From NCBI GenBank assembly GCA_900540455.1, contig UQGD01000025.1, positions 1 to 31,928 of the forward strand: DNA of 31,928 nt, given 5' to 3'. This stretch comes from an uncultured Faecalibacterium sp. GTDB taxonomy: Bacteria > Bacillota > Clostridia > Oscillospirales > Ruminococcaceae. This document shows, piece after piece, positions 8,008-15,833 of the stretch (its first letter is position 1; every line of letters starts with the position of its first letter). Below the pieces are notes generated by a model, which was not told where the DNA came from, did not search any database, and was given only the letters and a program-made list of their open reading frames with translations. Made by a program: the position numbers and the translations under genes.

Positions 8008-8275
8008 TTACATCAGAGGCGCAAAGGGCAGAAATACGCACCCGGCGAATTTTTCCTTGCGGCGCACGGCGCACAAAAGGTAGGTCATGAAGCAGGCGTC
8101 CAGGTTGGCTGCACAGGCGCCAGTCAGCCGCTTAAAAGCTCCACTGGAGCTTTCATTGCTGTGCTGCGCTTCGCAAATGCGAACTTTTGAGAATGTGCTG
8201 ATTTTGGCAGTTTGCAAGAAAACACGCTGAATACTTTGGCAAAAAGAGAAAGGGCTGGACCTCATGAAACGATTG
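8008..8275. repeat. Probable dispersed non-coding repeat with palindromes
   Basis: No convincing gene lies here. The segment contains AAAGCTCC-ACT-GGAGCTTT (8135-8153) and ttcgca-aa-tgcgaa (about 8173-8186). An open frame on the minus strand is rich in Cys, Ser and Phe, overlaps the end of the AraC gene and has no good ribosome site, so it looks spurious. The palindromes and position suggest an intergenic repeat, but no second copy is visible in this window. Confidence 0.4.
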
Positions 8276-9166
8276 TTAACGCACCGCTGTCCGGTTCTGT
8301 GCACGGTATTCGGCGGGAGTGATGTCGTACAGGCGGCGGAAGGTTTTCAGGAAGCTGCTGTAATCCGGGAAGCCGCTCTCGGTGCAGGCGTTCAGGACGG
8401 AAACGCCCTCCTCCAGCGCCTTGCGGCAATGCTGCATCCGCAGATAGGTCAGGTAGTTGTGGATGCTCTCCATGGTGCACTCCTTGAACGCGCGGGAAAG
8501 GTGCTCCCGGCTGGCGTAAAGTTCCTGCGCCAGCTGCGCGGTGGTAAGGGTCGGGTCCTGATAATGCGCCTGCAGGTAGGCCACCGCGCGTGCGACCAGT
8601 ACACTGGTGCTGCTGGGGGCAGTGGTTTGTCCGCTGCCGGTGGCCTGCGTGATGAGCAGCATCATCTCAGCGACCTGCGCCTCAAAAACGATATCCCGGA
8701 TGGAGTCTGATAGTTCCTGACTTTGCGCCATGCGGATGAAAAGCCCCTTGAAGTCCCACTTGCGGCAGGCCTCGCTGTCCAGCACGGTGAGCTCGTGCAT
8801 CCAATCTGCATTTTTCAGGTTCACGCGGCGACGGGTGGCCTGCCAGAGGGCATCGTCGATCTGGATGACCAGACGATCCGACTGGTCATCGTCGATATTG
8901 AAGTTGCCGGAGTGGTAGACCTGAGAGGGAAAGTAGACTAGCTCCCCCACATGGACCAGATACACGCTGCCGTCCACCGAGTAGCGCACCGTGCTGCCGC
9001 CGATGGGGAGCACCAACTCGTGATACGGGTGGGAGTGCACCACAGACTGCTTGTTTTCCCAGTTCGTGTACCATGTGACCAGAAGCCGGGTGTTGCTCAG
9101 CCCCATCCGCGCCTGCGCTTCCGTAAGGACATTATCTATATAATGTGTGACCTGTTCCATGCCCAT
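8276..9166 (-). CDS. AraC-family transcriptional regulator with cupin sensor domain
   Basis: This is a 296-residue DNA-binding regulator. The N-terminal part (about 35-150) looks like the AraC-type cupin: it has HSHPYHELVLPIGG and GELVYFPSQVYHSG, with histidines placed as in sugar-sensing members. The C-terminal hundred residues carry two helix-turn-helix units, including TTAQLAQELYASREHLSRAF and the conserved ending SGFPDYSSFLKTFRRLYDI-TPAEYR. The start ATG at 9166 follows AAGGAG at about 12 bases. It is divergent from the YcxB/TRAP/GH31 genes, so it most likely controls them and possibly itself, in response to a sugar. The effector is unknown. Confidence 0.9.
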   Translation of the reverse strand: MGMEQVTHYIDNVLTEAQARMGLSNTRLLVTWYTNWENKQSVVHSHPYHELVLPIGGSTVRYSVDGSVYLVHVGELVYFPSQVYHSGNFNIDDDQSDRLVIQIDDALWQATRRRVNLKNADWMHELTVLDSEACRKWDFKGLFIRMAQSQELSDSIRDIVFEAQVAEMMLLITQATGSGQTTAPSSTSVLVARAVAYLQAHYQDPTLTTAQLAQELYASREHLSRAFKECTMESIHNYLTYLRMQHCRKALEEGVSVLNACTESGFPDYSSFLKTFRRLYDITPAEYRAQNRTAVR

Positions 9167-9225
9167 AGCCGCGCTTGCTCCTTGTTAAAAAAATCAGAAT
9201 CGTGCCTTTACGTCGTTTTTGGCCC

Positions 9226-9254
9226 AGTATATCAGCACATATCACATTTTGCAA
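9226..9254 (-). promoter_or_regulatory. Promoter of the AraC-family gene
   Basis: On the minus strand, TTGCAA (9249-9254) and TATACT (9226-9231) are separated by exactly 17 bp, close to consensus. The start codon lies about 60 bases downstream. Confidence 0.65.
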
Positions 9255-9334
9255 TATTTAAATCACAAAATCTGCGGAAAATCCATATATTTTTTAGTAT
9301 GATAAGGGTGAAAGAAGACGAGATTGACCAAATA

Positions 9335-9379
9335 CACAAAAATGTTGCGATGCTTTTGTGCTTATCGACAAAAATGTTG
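9335..9379. promoter_or_regulatory. Direct repeats between the AraC and YcxB genes (candidate operator)
   Basis: ACAAAAATGTTG occurs twice in the same direction (9336-9347 and 9368-9379), 32 bp apart, about three helical turns. A perfect inverted pair CACAAAA (9335-9341) and TTTTGTG (9354-9360) overlaps the first copy. AraC proteins commonly bind direct repeats on one DNA face, so this is a candidate site for the divergent regulator. Confidence 0.45.
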
Positions 9380-9414
9380 GTCGCATTTCGTGACCGTCTG
9401 AAAGGAGTCCGTCC

Positions 9415-9990
9415 ATGCAGACCTCAAAGAATCATTTTGAAGCCAAAGTGGTCTTTAACGATGAGACCATCCGCCGGATGTTCCGCACAGAGTTCTACAC
9501 CTACGAGGGGCTGCGGCACCTGCTGTGGCTTGCAGCAGCCTTTGTGTTGGTGATGGCAGCTCTGTTCACTGCCATTCCTGCCGTTGTCAAGGTACTCTGT
9601 CTGCTGGTGGGCTGTGCCATGTTCGCCATGCCGGACTTTTTGAGCCGGGTGGCGGCAGAGGGCGTCATCATGCAGCGGGGCGGTGCGGAAACTACCGTGA
9701 GCTGCCGGGTCAACGATGGCGGCGTGGACGTGGAAAACGGTGCTCACATCCCCTTTGCAAAGATCGACCGGCTGGTGGAGGATGACCAGTATTTCTACAT
9801 TTTCCAGAGCCGTCAGATGGCCGTGATGATCCCCAAGGGCAGACTGCTGCCGGCAAACCCGGAGCGGTTCGCAAAGGTGCTTGCCAAGGAGACCGGTAAG
9901 GACTGGCAGCGCTCCAAGAGCCTGTGGGGGCTTAACCTGAAAGACCTGATCCAGATGGGAAAGGACCGCTTTCAGCGCAGTGCGTCCTGA
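9415..9990 (+). CDS. YcxB-like membrane protein
   Basis: This is a 191-residue protein with two adjacent hydrophobic segments (about 38-58 and 62-78), followed by a soluble C-terminal domain. Its pattern (IPFAKIDRLVEDDQYFYIFQSRQMAVMIPKGRL) is typical of the YcxB-like family. The start ATG at 9415 has AAAGGAG seven bases upstream. The function of the family is not established. The gene lies between the AraC regulator and the TRAP operon, 87 bp upstream of the binding-protein gene, so it may be co-transcribed with or co-regulated alongside it. No catalytic residues are recognised. Confidence 0.75.
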   Translation: MQTSKNHFEAKVVFNDETIRRMFRTEFYTYEGLRHLLWLAAAFVLVMAALFTAIPAVVKVLCLLVGCAMFAMPDFLSRVAAEGVIMQRGGAETTVSCRVNDGGVDVENGAHIPFAKIDRLVEDDQYFYIFQSRQMAVMIPKGRLLPANPERFAKVLAKETGKDWQRSKSLWGLNLKDLIQMGKDRFQRSAS

Positions 9991-10077
9991 GCGCTGCACC
10001 GCATTTTTTGTTGTTTCACAGCCGACCAGCTGTGATCGTTGGACACGATAAAAACAAGATAAGGAAGGAAAAACACT

Positions 10078-11112
10078 ATGAAAATCACTCGCAGACAGTT
10101 CGTACAGGCCATGGCAATTGCTGGTGCATCTGCCCTGCTCACCGCTTGCGGCGGTTCCTCCGGCAGCACTGCCGGTTCCGGCGCAGCTGCTGCCACCGGC
10201 GGCAGCTTCAACCTGAAGCTGGGCCACAATCTGGCCGAGGATCACGCTGTGCACATCCAGCTGACCAGCTTTGCAGAGCAGGTCAAGGAAAAGACCGGCG
10301 GCAGCGTCAACATCCAGATCATCCCCAACGGCACGCTGGGCAGCGAGGCTGACATGATCTCCCAGGTCCAGGCAGGCGCACTGGATATGGCAAAGGTTTC
10401 CGCTTCCACTCTGGGCAACTTCAGCGAGAAGTACAACGCCTTCTCCGTGCCTTATGTGTTCAACGATCAGGCACACTACTACAGCTACATGGACAGCGAC
10501 TCTGCAAAGGCAGTCTTTGAGTCCACCGACGATCAGGGCTTCCGCGGTCTGACCTGGCTGGATTCCGGCGCACGCTCCTTCTACACCAAGGCTACCGCCA
10601 TCCGCACCCCGGCTGACCTGAAGGGTCTGAAGATCCGCACCATGGACAGCCAGATGGCTATCGACATGATGAACTGCCTGGGCGGCTCTGCTACCGTTAT
10701 GGGTTACAGTGATATCTACACCGGTATGCAGCAGGGCGTCATCGATGGTGCCGAGAACAACGTCACCGCACTGCGTGACCACGGCGACGTGACCCAGTAC
10801 TACTGCTTCGACGAGCACACCCGCATCCCCGATATGGTGGTCATCGCCTCCAGCGTGTGGAACAAGTTCTCCGACGAGCAGAAGTCCATCGTGTCCGAGT
10901 GCGCCAAGACCGCTACCGAGGAGTACAAGGACGCCTGGAAGAAGTTCGAGGACGAGGTGCTGGACAAGGCTGTGAACCAGAACGGCGTCGAGCTGGTCAA
11001 GGATGTGGACATCGCCGCATTCCAGGCCGCTGTGCAGCCCATCTACGAGAACCTCAAGACCTCTAACCCCACCACCTACGCGGTCGTGGAAGAGATCCGC
11101 GCAATGGCCTAA
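10078..11112 (+). CDS. TRAP transporter solute-binding lipoprotein (DctP/SiaP family)
   Basis: This is a 344-residue extracellular binding protein feeding the TRAP permease encoded next. The N-terminus carries TRRQFVQ (twin arginines at 5-6), a hydrophobic stretch and the lipobox LLTAC with lipid-anchored cysteine C24, followed by a Gly/Ser linker. The mature part has the DctP pattern, including GLKIRTMDSQ, whose R187 matches the arginine that holds a ligand carboxylate in SiaP and DctP, and the later GVIDGAENN block. An acidic ligand is therefore likely. The start ATG at 10078 follows AAGGAAGGA. A long structured gap separates it from the permease genes, as expected when the binding protein is needed in excess. 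The exact ligand is unknown. Confidence 0.93.
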   Translation: MKITRRQFVQAMAIAGASALLTACGGSSGSTAGSGAAAATGGSFNLKLGHNLAEDHAVHIQLTSFAEQVKEKTGGSVNIQIIPNGTLGSEADMISQVQAGALDMAKVSASTLGNFSEKYNAFSVPYVFNDQAHYYSYMDSDSAKAVFESTDDQGFRGLTWLDSGARSFYTKATAIRTPADLKGLKIRTMDSQMAIDMMNCLGGSATVMGYSDIYTGMQQGVIDGAENNVTALRDHGDVTQYYCFDEHTRIPDMVVIASSVWNKFSDEQKSIVSECAKTATEEYKDAWKKFEDEVLDKAVNQNGVELVKDVDIAAFQAAVQPIYENLKTSNPTTYAVVEEIRAMA

Positions 11113-11140
11113 ACGCCAACGCATTGCTTTCCATTCTTCC

Positions 11141-11312
11141 GGCAACACCGCACAATTCCCGCCTGACGGCTTAAGCACCGTTCCGGCGGCTGCGACACGG
11201 TATCTGCGTTGCCAAAATGCTCGATAATACACAAAGTATTATCTGCGCTTTTGGCTTAGCATCTGCCGCACCTCGCTCGCCGTATCGGCACTTAGAATGA
11301 TGCGGTATTGCC
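11141..11312. repeat. Long imperfect fold-back element inside the TRAP operon
   Basis: The two halves pair over about 170 bases around 11233. The core ATAATAC-acaaa-GTATTAT (11224-11242) continues outward through GCCAAAA/TTTTGGC. The outer ends are GGCAACACCGCACAATTC (11141-11158) and GAATGATGCGGTATTGCC (11295-11312), which differ at only a few positions. The left arm has about 13 extra bases near 11158-11170. No gene was found. It resembles a MITE-like or intergenic palindromic repeat inserted between the binding-protein and permease genes. Confidence 0.65.
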
Positions 11313-11315
11313 TTA

Positions 11316-11365
11316 CCTCCCAAGCTGCGGGCGGCGCACGGTGCTGCCCGCAGCTGTGCGGGAGG
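11316..11365 (+). promoter_or_regulatory. Strong intercistronic hairpin before the dctQ ribosome site
   Basis: AGCTGCGGGC (11323-11332) pairs perfectly with GCCCGCAGCT (11346-11355), and an outer clamp CCTCCC/GGGAGG (11316-11321, 11360-11365) extends it. It ends ten bases before the AAGGAG of dctQ and has no T-run. It probably stabilises the 3' end of the binding-protein mRNA, or limits translation of the permease, rather than terminating transcription. Confidence 0.6.
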
Positions 11366-11389
11366 GAATAAGTTCAAGGAGATGATCTT

Positions 11390-11878
11390 GTGAAAAAACT
11401 GGATAAAATTCTGGATAATGTCATGCGCTTCCTGATGGCAGTGGCAATGTTCGCCCTGCTGGCAGGCGGTACCTGGCAGATCTTTACCCGCTGGATCCTG
11501 CGCAACCCCTCCACTATGACGGACGAGTTTCTGCGCTACGTCCTGATCTGGGCTTCCATGATCGGTTCCGCCTACTGCTTCTACAAGGATAAGCATCTGG
11601 CGCTGGATCTGGTCAAGGGCCGCGCAAAGGGTGCGTTCAACGTTGTGCTCAGCGTGTTCATTGAGGCCGCTATCGTGTTCTTTGTGGGCTACGTCTTTGT
11701 TTACGGCGGTTGGAAGCTGACTGCAAACGCCACCAACGTTTCCTCGGTCATGCGCATCCCCTTCAAGTTCCTGTATTCCATCCTGCCGATCTCCGGCGTG
11801 TTCATCATTCTGGCTCGCGCGCTGAAGTATGTGCAGATCTTCGCAGAGCGTAAGGAAAAGAAAGGAGAAAACGCATAA
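11390..11878 (+). CDS. TRAP transporter small permease subunit (DctQ)
   Basis: This is a 162-residue inner-membrane protein with four hydrophobic segments, matching the DctQ family. It forms a complex with the large permease. The block GGTWQIFTRWILRNPSTMTDEFLRY and the following IWASMIGSAYCFYKDKHL are characteristic (WxEE-like and K-x-H regions). Translation starts at GTG 11390, with AAGGAG eight bases upstream; no ATG fits better. Its stop codon overlaps the start of the large permease gene (TAATG at 11876-11880), so the two are translationally coupled. Confidence 0.92.
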   Translation: MKKLDKILDNVMRFLMAVAMFALLAGGTWQIFTRWILRNPSTMTDEFLRYVLIWASMIGSAYCFYKDKHLALDLVKGRAKGAFNVVLSVFIEAAIVFFVGYVFVYGGWKLTANATNVSSVMRIPFKFLYSILPISGVFIILARALKYVQIFAERKEKKGENA

Positions 11879-13197
11879 TGGTTGCACAGGCTACGTTACT
11901 GCTGTTCGGTTCCTTCTTTGTCATGCTGCTGGCCGGTGTGCCCATCTCGGCAGGCATTGGCATTGCATCCATCTTCACGGCACTGTTCAGCATGGATCCC
12001 GCAATTTTTGCCCTGACCGCCGCACAGCGCTGCTTCTCGGGCATTGACTCCTTCTCTCTGCTGGCGCTGCCCTTCTTCTCTCTGGGCGGCAACATCATGA
12101 ACAAGGGCGGCATTGCAAAGCGCCTTGTCCGTCTGGCACGTCTGGCTGTGGGCAAGATGCCCGGCTATCTGGCTGCCACCAACGTTCTGGCTAATATGTT
12201 CTTCGGTGCCGTTTCCGGTTCCTCCGTGGCAGCTACTTCTGCCATGGGTTCCATCATGGCACCGCTGGAGCTGGATGAAGGCTATGACCCCAACTACTCC
12301 GCAGCCGTCAACATCTGCTCTGCCCCCACCGGCATCCTGATCCCCCCGTCCGGCCCGCTGATCCTTTACTCCATCACCGCCGGCGGCGTTTCTGTGGCTG
12401 CTCTGTTCATGGGCGGCTACCTGCCCGGCATCCTGATGGGTCTGTGCGTGGCTGGTCTGGCTGTGTTCATCGCCGTCAAGAAGGGCTATAAGGCCTCCGA
12501 CGTCAAGGACCCCGACCCCGCCGTCAAGATCATCATTGATGCAGTGCCCTCTCTGCTGGCCGTCATCATTGTCATGGGCGGCATTCTGGCAGGCTTCTTC
12601 ACCGCTACCGAGGCCGGTGTGGTGCTTTGCCTGTACTGCGGCCTGCTGTCCATCCTGTATAAGGAGATGACCTTCAAGAGTTTCTACAATCTGCTGGCAG
12701 ACACCATGGAGAGCAGCGCTACCATCCTGTTCCTGATCGCCGCTTCCTCCATCATGTCCTACGTCATGAGCTACTCCGGCATCCCTGCCGCTATCAGCAA
12801 CGCGTTGATGAGCATTTCCAGCAACCGCTACGTCATCCTGCTGGTCATGAACGTGTTCCTGCTGGTCATGGGTATGTTCCTGGATCTGACCCCGGCGGTT
12901 CTGATCTTCACCCCCATCTTCCTGCCCATCACCCGCAGCATCGGCATGAGCGATGTGCAGTTCGGCATCATGCTCATCATGAACCTGGGCATCGGCTCGG
13001 TCACCCCGCCGGTCGGTTCCTGCCTGTTTGTGGGCTGCGGTGTTGGCAAGGTCAAGATCGAAGGCGTTACCAAGTATATTGTGCCGCTGTTCGCCGCCAT
13101 GGTCGTGGCACTGTTCCTTGTCACCTTCATCCCGGCCATCTCGCTGTGTGTCCCGTACCTGTGCGGTCTGGTGCCCAGCCTTGGCTGGACGTTCTAA
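11878..13197 (+). CDS. TRAP transporter large permease subunit (DctM)
   Basis: This 439-residue protein has about 12 hydrophobic segments and is the sodium-coupled channel part of the TRAP system. Family blocks include FSLLALPFFSLGGNIMNKGG, then FGAVSGSSVAATSAMGSIM, CSAPTGILIPPSGPLILY, and near the end NLGIGSVTPPVGSCLFVG. Length is normal for DctM. AAAGGAG lies within the end of dctQ, and the start overlaps its stop. With the P and Q subunits it makes a complete transporter. A hairpin separates it from the glycosidase genes. Confidence 0.95.
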   Translation: MVAQATLLLFGSFFVMLLAGVPISAGIGIASIFTALFSMDPAIFALTAAQRCFSGIDSFSLLALPFFSLGGNIMNKGGIAKRLVRLARLAVGKMPGYLAATNVLANMFFGAVSGSSVAATSAMGSIMAPLELDEGYDPNYSAAVNICSAPTGILIPPSGPLILYSITAGGVSVAALFMGGYLPGILMGLCVAGLAVFIAVKKGYKASDVKDPDPAVKIIIDAVPSLLAVIIVMGGILAGFFTATEAGVVLCLYCGLLSILYKEMTFKSFYNLLADTMESSATILFLIAASSIMSYVMSYSGIPAAISNALMSISSNRYVILLVMNVFLLVMGMFLDLTPAVLIFTPIFLPITRSIGMSDVQFGIMLIMNLGIGSVTPPVGSCLFVGCGVGKVKIEGVTKYIVPLFAAMVVALFLVTFIPAISLCVPYLCGLVPSLGWTF

Positions 13198-13231
13198 GCC
13201 CTGACTGTTCCGGGTAAAGCAACGAAAACGT

Positions 13232-13286
13232 TGCCCCCATTTCTCTGAAGATATCCGGCATCTGAGGGGGAATGGGGGCACTTTTT
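13232..13286 (+). terminator. Hairpin with T-run between dctM and the first GH31 gene
   Basis: TGCCCCCATT (13232-13241) pairs perfectly with AATGGGGGCA (13271-13280), followed by CTTTTTATC. A smaller CAACG-AAAA-CGTTG hairpin precedes it (about 13220-13233). The loop is long (29 bases) and the T-run short, so this may be a partial terminator that lowers glycosidase expression relative to the transporter, or the 3' end of the transporter message. Confidence 0.55.
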
Positions 13287-13316
13287 ATCAAAAATCAACT
13301 GAGAGGAGTAAAAACC

Positions 13317-15812
13317 ATGGAGATCTGCTCCCGTTTTACCAGCATGGAGCGCAAGGACGGCGCTTTCCTGCTGCATACCGATAACGCTGATATCAAGGTC
13401 TGCTTTGTGACCGATGAGATCGTCCGCATCCGCGCAAGCTTTGACCATGAACTGGCAGAGGAGTCCTACGTCCTGATGACCACCGCATGGGAGGATCGGA
13501 TGGACGAACTGTTCAAGGGTGAGCGCACCCGTGTGGTGCCCTTTGCCGCCGAGCTCACCGAGGATGACAGCACCCTCACCTTTGCCACCGGCAAGGTGAC
13601 GCTGGTGGTGGACAAAGACCCCATCAACTTCAAGCTGCTGGCTGCCGATGGCTCCGAGCTGTACAGCACCCTGCCCGGCAACCCCTTCGTCAAGGATTCC
13701 AACAACCGCGTGGTGGCTTACAGCCGGATGAAGGAGGACGACTGCTTCTACGGCTTTGGTGAAAAGACCGGCCTGCTGGATAAGAACAAGACTTTCCAGC
13801 GGGAGCGCGCCACCGATGCCATGGGCTACGATGCCGAGAAGATGGATACCCTCTACAAGCACATCCCCTTCTACATCCGTCTGGACCGTGACACCCACAA
13901 GGCTGTGGGCGTGTTCTACCACAACTTCTACGAGTCCGTGTTCAACATGGGCTGCGAAAAGAGCAACTACTGGCCCCGCTACACCTATTTTCAGGCAGAC
14001 GGCGGCGATCTGGACTGCTTCCTGATCGGCGGCGACACCATTGCCCGCATCGTGGACAACTACACCCTGCTGACCGGCCGTCCGGCACTGCTGCCCAAGC
14101 GTGCGCTGGGCTATCAGGGCTCCAGCATGTACTACCCCGAGCTGGAAAAGGACAGCGATGACGCTGTGCTGGGCTTTATCGACACCATCAAGGAAGAGGG
14201 CTTCCCCATTGACGGCTTCCACCTGTCCAGCGGCTATACCAGCCAGAACAACAAGCGCTGCGTCTTTACATGGAACACCGAACGCTTCAAGGACCCCAGC
14301 GCCTACTTCCACGCCATGAACGAAAAGCACGCCCAGAACGTGCCCAACGTCAAGCCCGGCATCCTGCTGTGCCACCCCCGCTTTGACGAGTTTGAGCAGG
14401 ACGGCGTCTTTGTGAAGGACAGCAAGAACCCCGAGACCTACGGTGTCGGCAAATGGTGGGGCGGCGACGGCGCATTCTGGGACTTCACCAAGCCCGAAGG
14501 CCGTGCAGCTTGGAAAAAGTACCTCACCGAGTCCATCATCGCTGTGGGAACCGATTCCGTCTGGAACGACAACTGCGAGTACGACAGCCTGATGGACAAG
14601 GACTGCACCTGCGATTTTGACGGCAAGGGCGGCACCATCGGCCAGCTGAAGCCCCTTATGAGCACCCTGATGTGCAAGGTGGGTGCCGATGCCGTGGTGG
14701 AACACAACGCCAAGGCACGCCCCTACATGGTCTGCCGCAGCGGCAGCGCCGGTATCCAGCGCTACGCCCAGACCTGGTGCGGCGACAACTACACCAGCTG
14801 GAAGAGCCTGAAGTACAATATCCCCATCATCACCGGCATGGGTCTGTCCGGCCAGCCCAACGAGGGCGCGGACATCGGCGGCTTTGCCGGCCCCGCACCC
14901 ACCGAGGAGCTGTTCGTGCGCTGGGTGCAGAACGGCATCTTCCAGGCTCGCTTCTCCATCCACTCCGCCTCCAACGATAACACCGTCACCGAGCCGTGGA
15001 TGTTCCGGGAGTCTGCGGATACCATCCGGGACGCCATCCTGCTGCGTTACCGCTTTACCCCCTATCTTTACAGCGCCGAGTACGAGGCCAGCCAGACCGG
15101 TGCGCCCATCATGCGCGCTCTGGTCTACGACTTCCAGAACGACCCCAAGGTCTGGGAAGAAAGCTTCGAGTTCCTGTTCGGCCGGGATATTCTGGTGGCC
15201 AACGTTCTGGAAGAGGGTGCCAAGACCCGCACCGTCTACCTGCCCGCAGGCTGCAAGTGGTACGACTGGAACGATAAGTTCCGCTGCTACGAGGGCGGCC
15301 AGACCATCGAGGTGCCGGTCACCATGGCTACCATCCCCATGTTCGTCCGCGAGGGCGCAGTCATCGCCATGGCAGACAACCAGCTGATGACCATGGAGGG
15401 CGACCACACCACCGCCCTGCACCTCATCGTGGCACCCAAGGGCACCACCACCACGACCCTGTACGATGACGACGGCATCACCAACGATTTCAAGAGCGGC
15501 GTGTACCGCAAGACCACCATCACCACCACCGCAGGCGAGCGGGTGACCATGAACTTTGCCTCCGAGGGCAGCTACAAGGACACCGTTGAGACCATCAAGG
15601 TGGAGATGATCGCCAAGGAAAAGAGCCCCTTCTGGGTCACGCTGGATGGCCGCAAGATCGAGCACTTCCTCAACCGCCGCAAGTTCGACGCCGCTGCCGA
15701 GGGCTGGTATTACAGCCAGAGCAAAAAGGCTGTCGAGGTCAAGTACGCAAACCCCGCCAAGGATCACGAGCTGACCGTTTCGTTCGAGCAGTTCGACCTG
15801 ATCGGTATGTAA
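13317..15812 (+). CDS. Glycoside hydrolase family 31 (alpha-glycosidase), copy A
   Basis: This 831-residue enzyme has the GH31 layout: an N-terminal beta-sandwich, a TIM-barrel catalytic core (about 260-600) and beta domains at the C-terminus. The nucleophile is D418 in VWNDNCEYD and the acid/base is D490 in WCGDNYTSW; ADIGGFAG and FSIHSASNDNTVTEPW follow, as in the family. There is no signal peptide, so it should act inside the cell on an imported or transported sugar. The start is ATG at 13317, with GAGAGGAG upstream; an earlier in-frame ATG inside the hairpin has no ribosome site. GH31 includes alpha-glucosidases, alpha-xylosidases, alpha-galactosidases, N-acetylgalactosaminidases and sulfoquinovosidases, and the specificity cannot be read here. 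A paralogue follows immediately. Confidence 0.92.
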   Translation: MEICSRFTSMERKDGAFLLHTDNADIKVCFVTDEIVRIRASFDHELAEESYVLMTTAWEDRMDELFKGERTRVVPFAAELTEDDSTLTFATGKVTLVVDKDPINFKLLAADGSELYSTLPGNPFVKDSNNRVVAYSRMKEDDCFYGFGEKTGLLDKNKTFQRERATDAMGYDAEKMDTLYKHIPFYIRLDRDTHKAVGVFYHNFYESVFNMGCEKSNYWPRYTYFQADGGDLDCFLIGGDTIARIVDNYTLLTGRPALLPKRALGYQGSSMYYPELEKDSDDAVLGFIDTIKEEGFPIDGFHLSSGYTSQNNKRCVFTWNTERFKDPSAYFHAMNEKHAQNVPNVKPGILLCHPRFDEFEQDGVFVKDSKNPETYGVGKWWGGDGAFWDFTKPEGRAAWKKYLTESIIAVGTDSVWNDNCEYDSLMDKDCTCDFDGKGGTIGQLKPLMSTLMCKVGADAVVEHNAKARPYMVCRSGSAGIQRYAQTWCGDNYTSWKSLKYNIPIITGMGLSGQPNEGADIGGFAGPAPTEELFVRWVQNGIFQARFSIHSASNDNTVTEPWMFRESADTIRDAILLRYRFTPYLYSAEYEASQTGAPIMRALVYDFQNDPKVWEESFEFLFGRDILVANVLEEGAKTRTVYLPAGCKWYDWNDKFRCYEGGQTIEVPVTMATIPMFVREGAVIAMADNQLMTMEGDHTTALHLIVAPKGTTTTTLYDDDGITNDFKSGVYRKTTITTTAGERVTMNFASEGSYKDTVETIKVEMIAKEKSPFWVTLDGRKIEHFLNRRKFDAAAEGWYYSQSKKAVEVKYANPAKDHELTVSFEQFDLIGM

Positions 15813-15833
15813 CACTGTACGGAGGAACCTCTT

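Noticed and set aside
13272..13316. Earlier in-frame start for GH31-A
   Set aside because: The ATG lies within the right arm of a terminator-like hairpin and lacks a ribosome site; ATG 13317 has GAGAGGAG.
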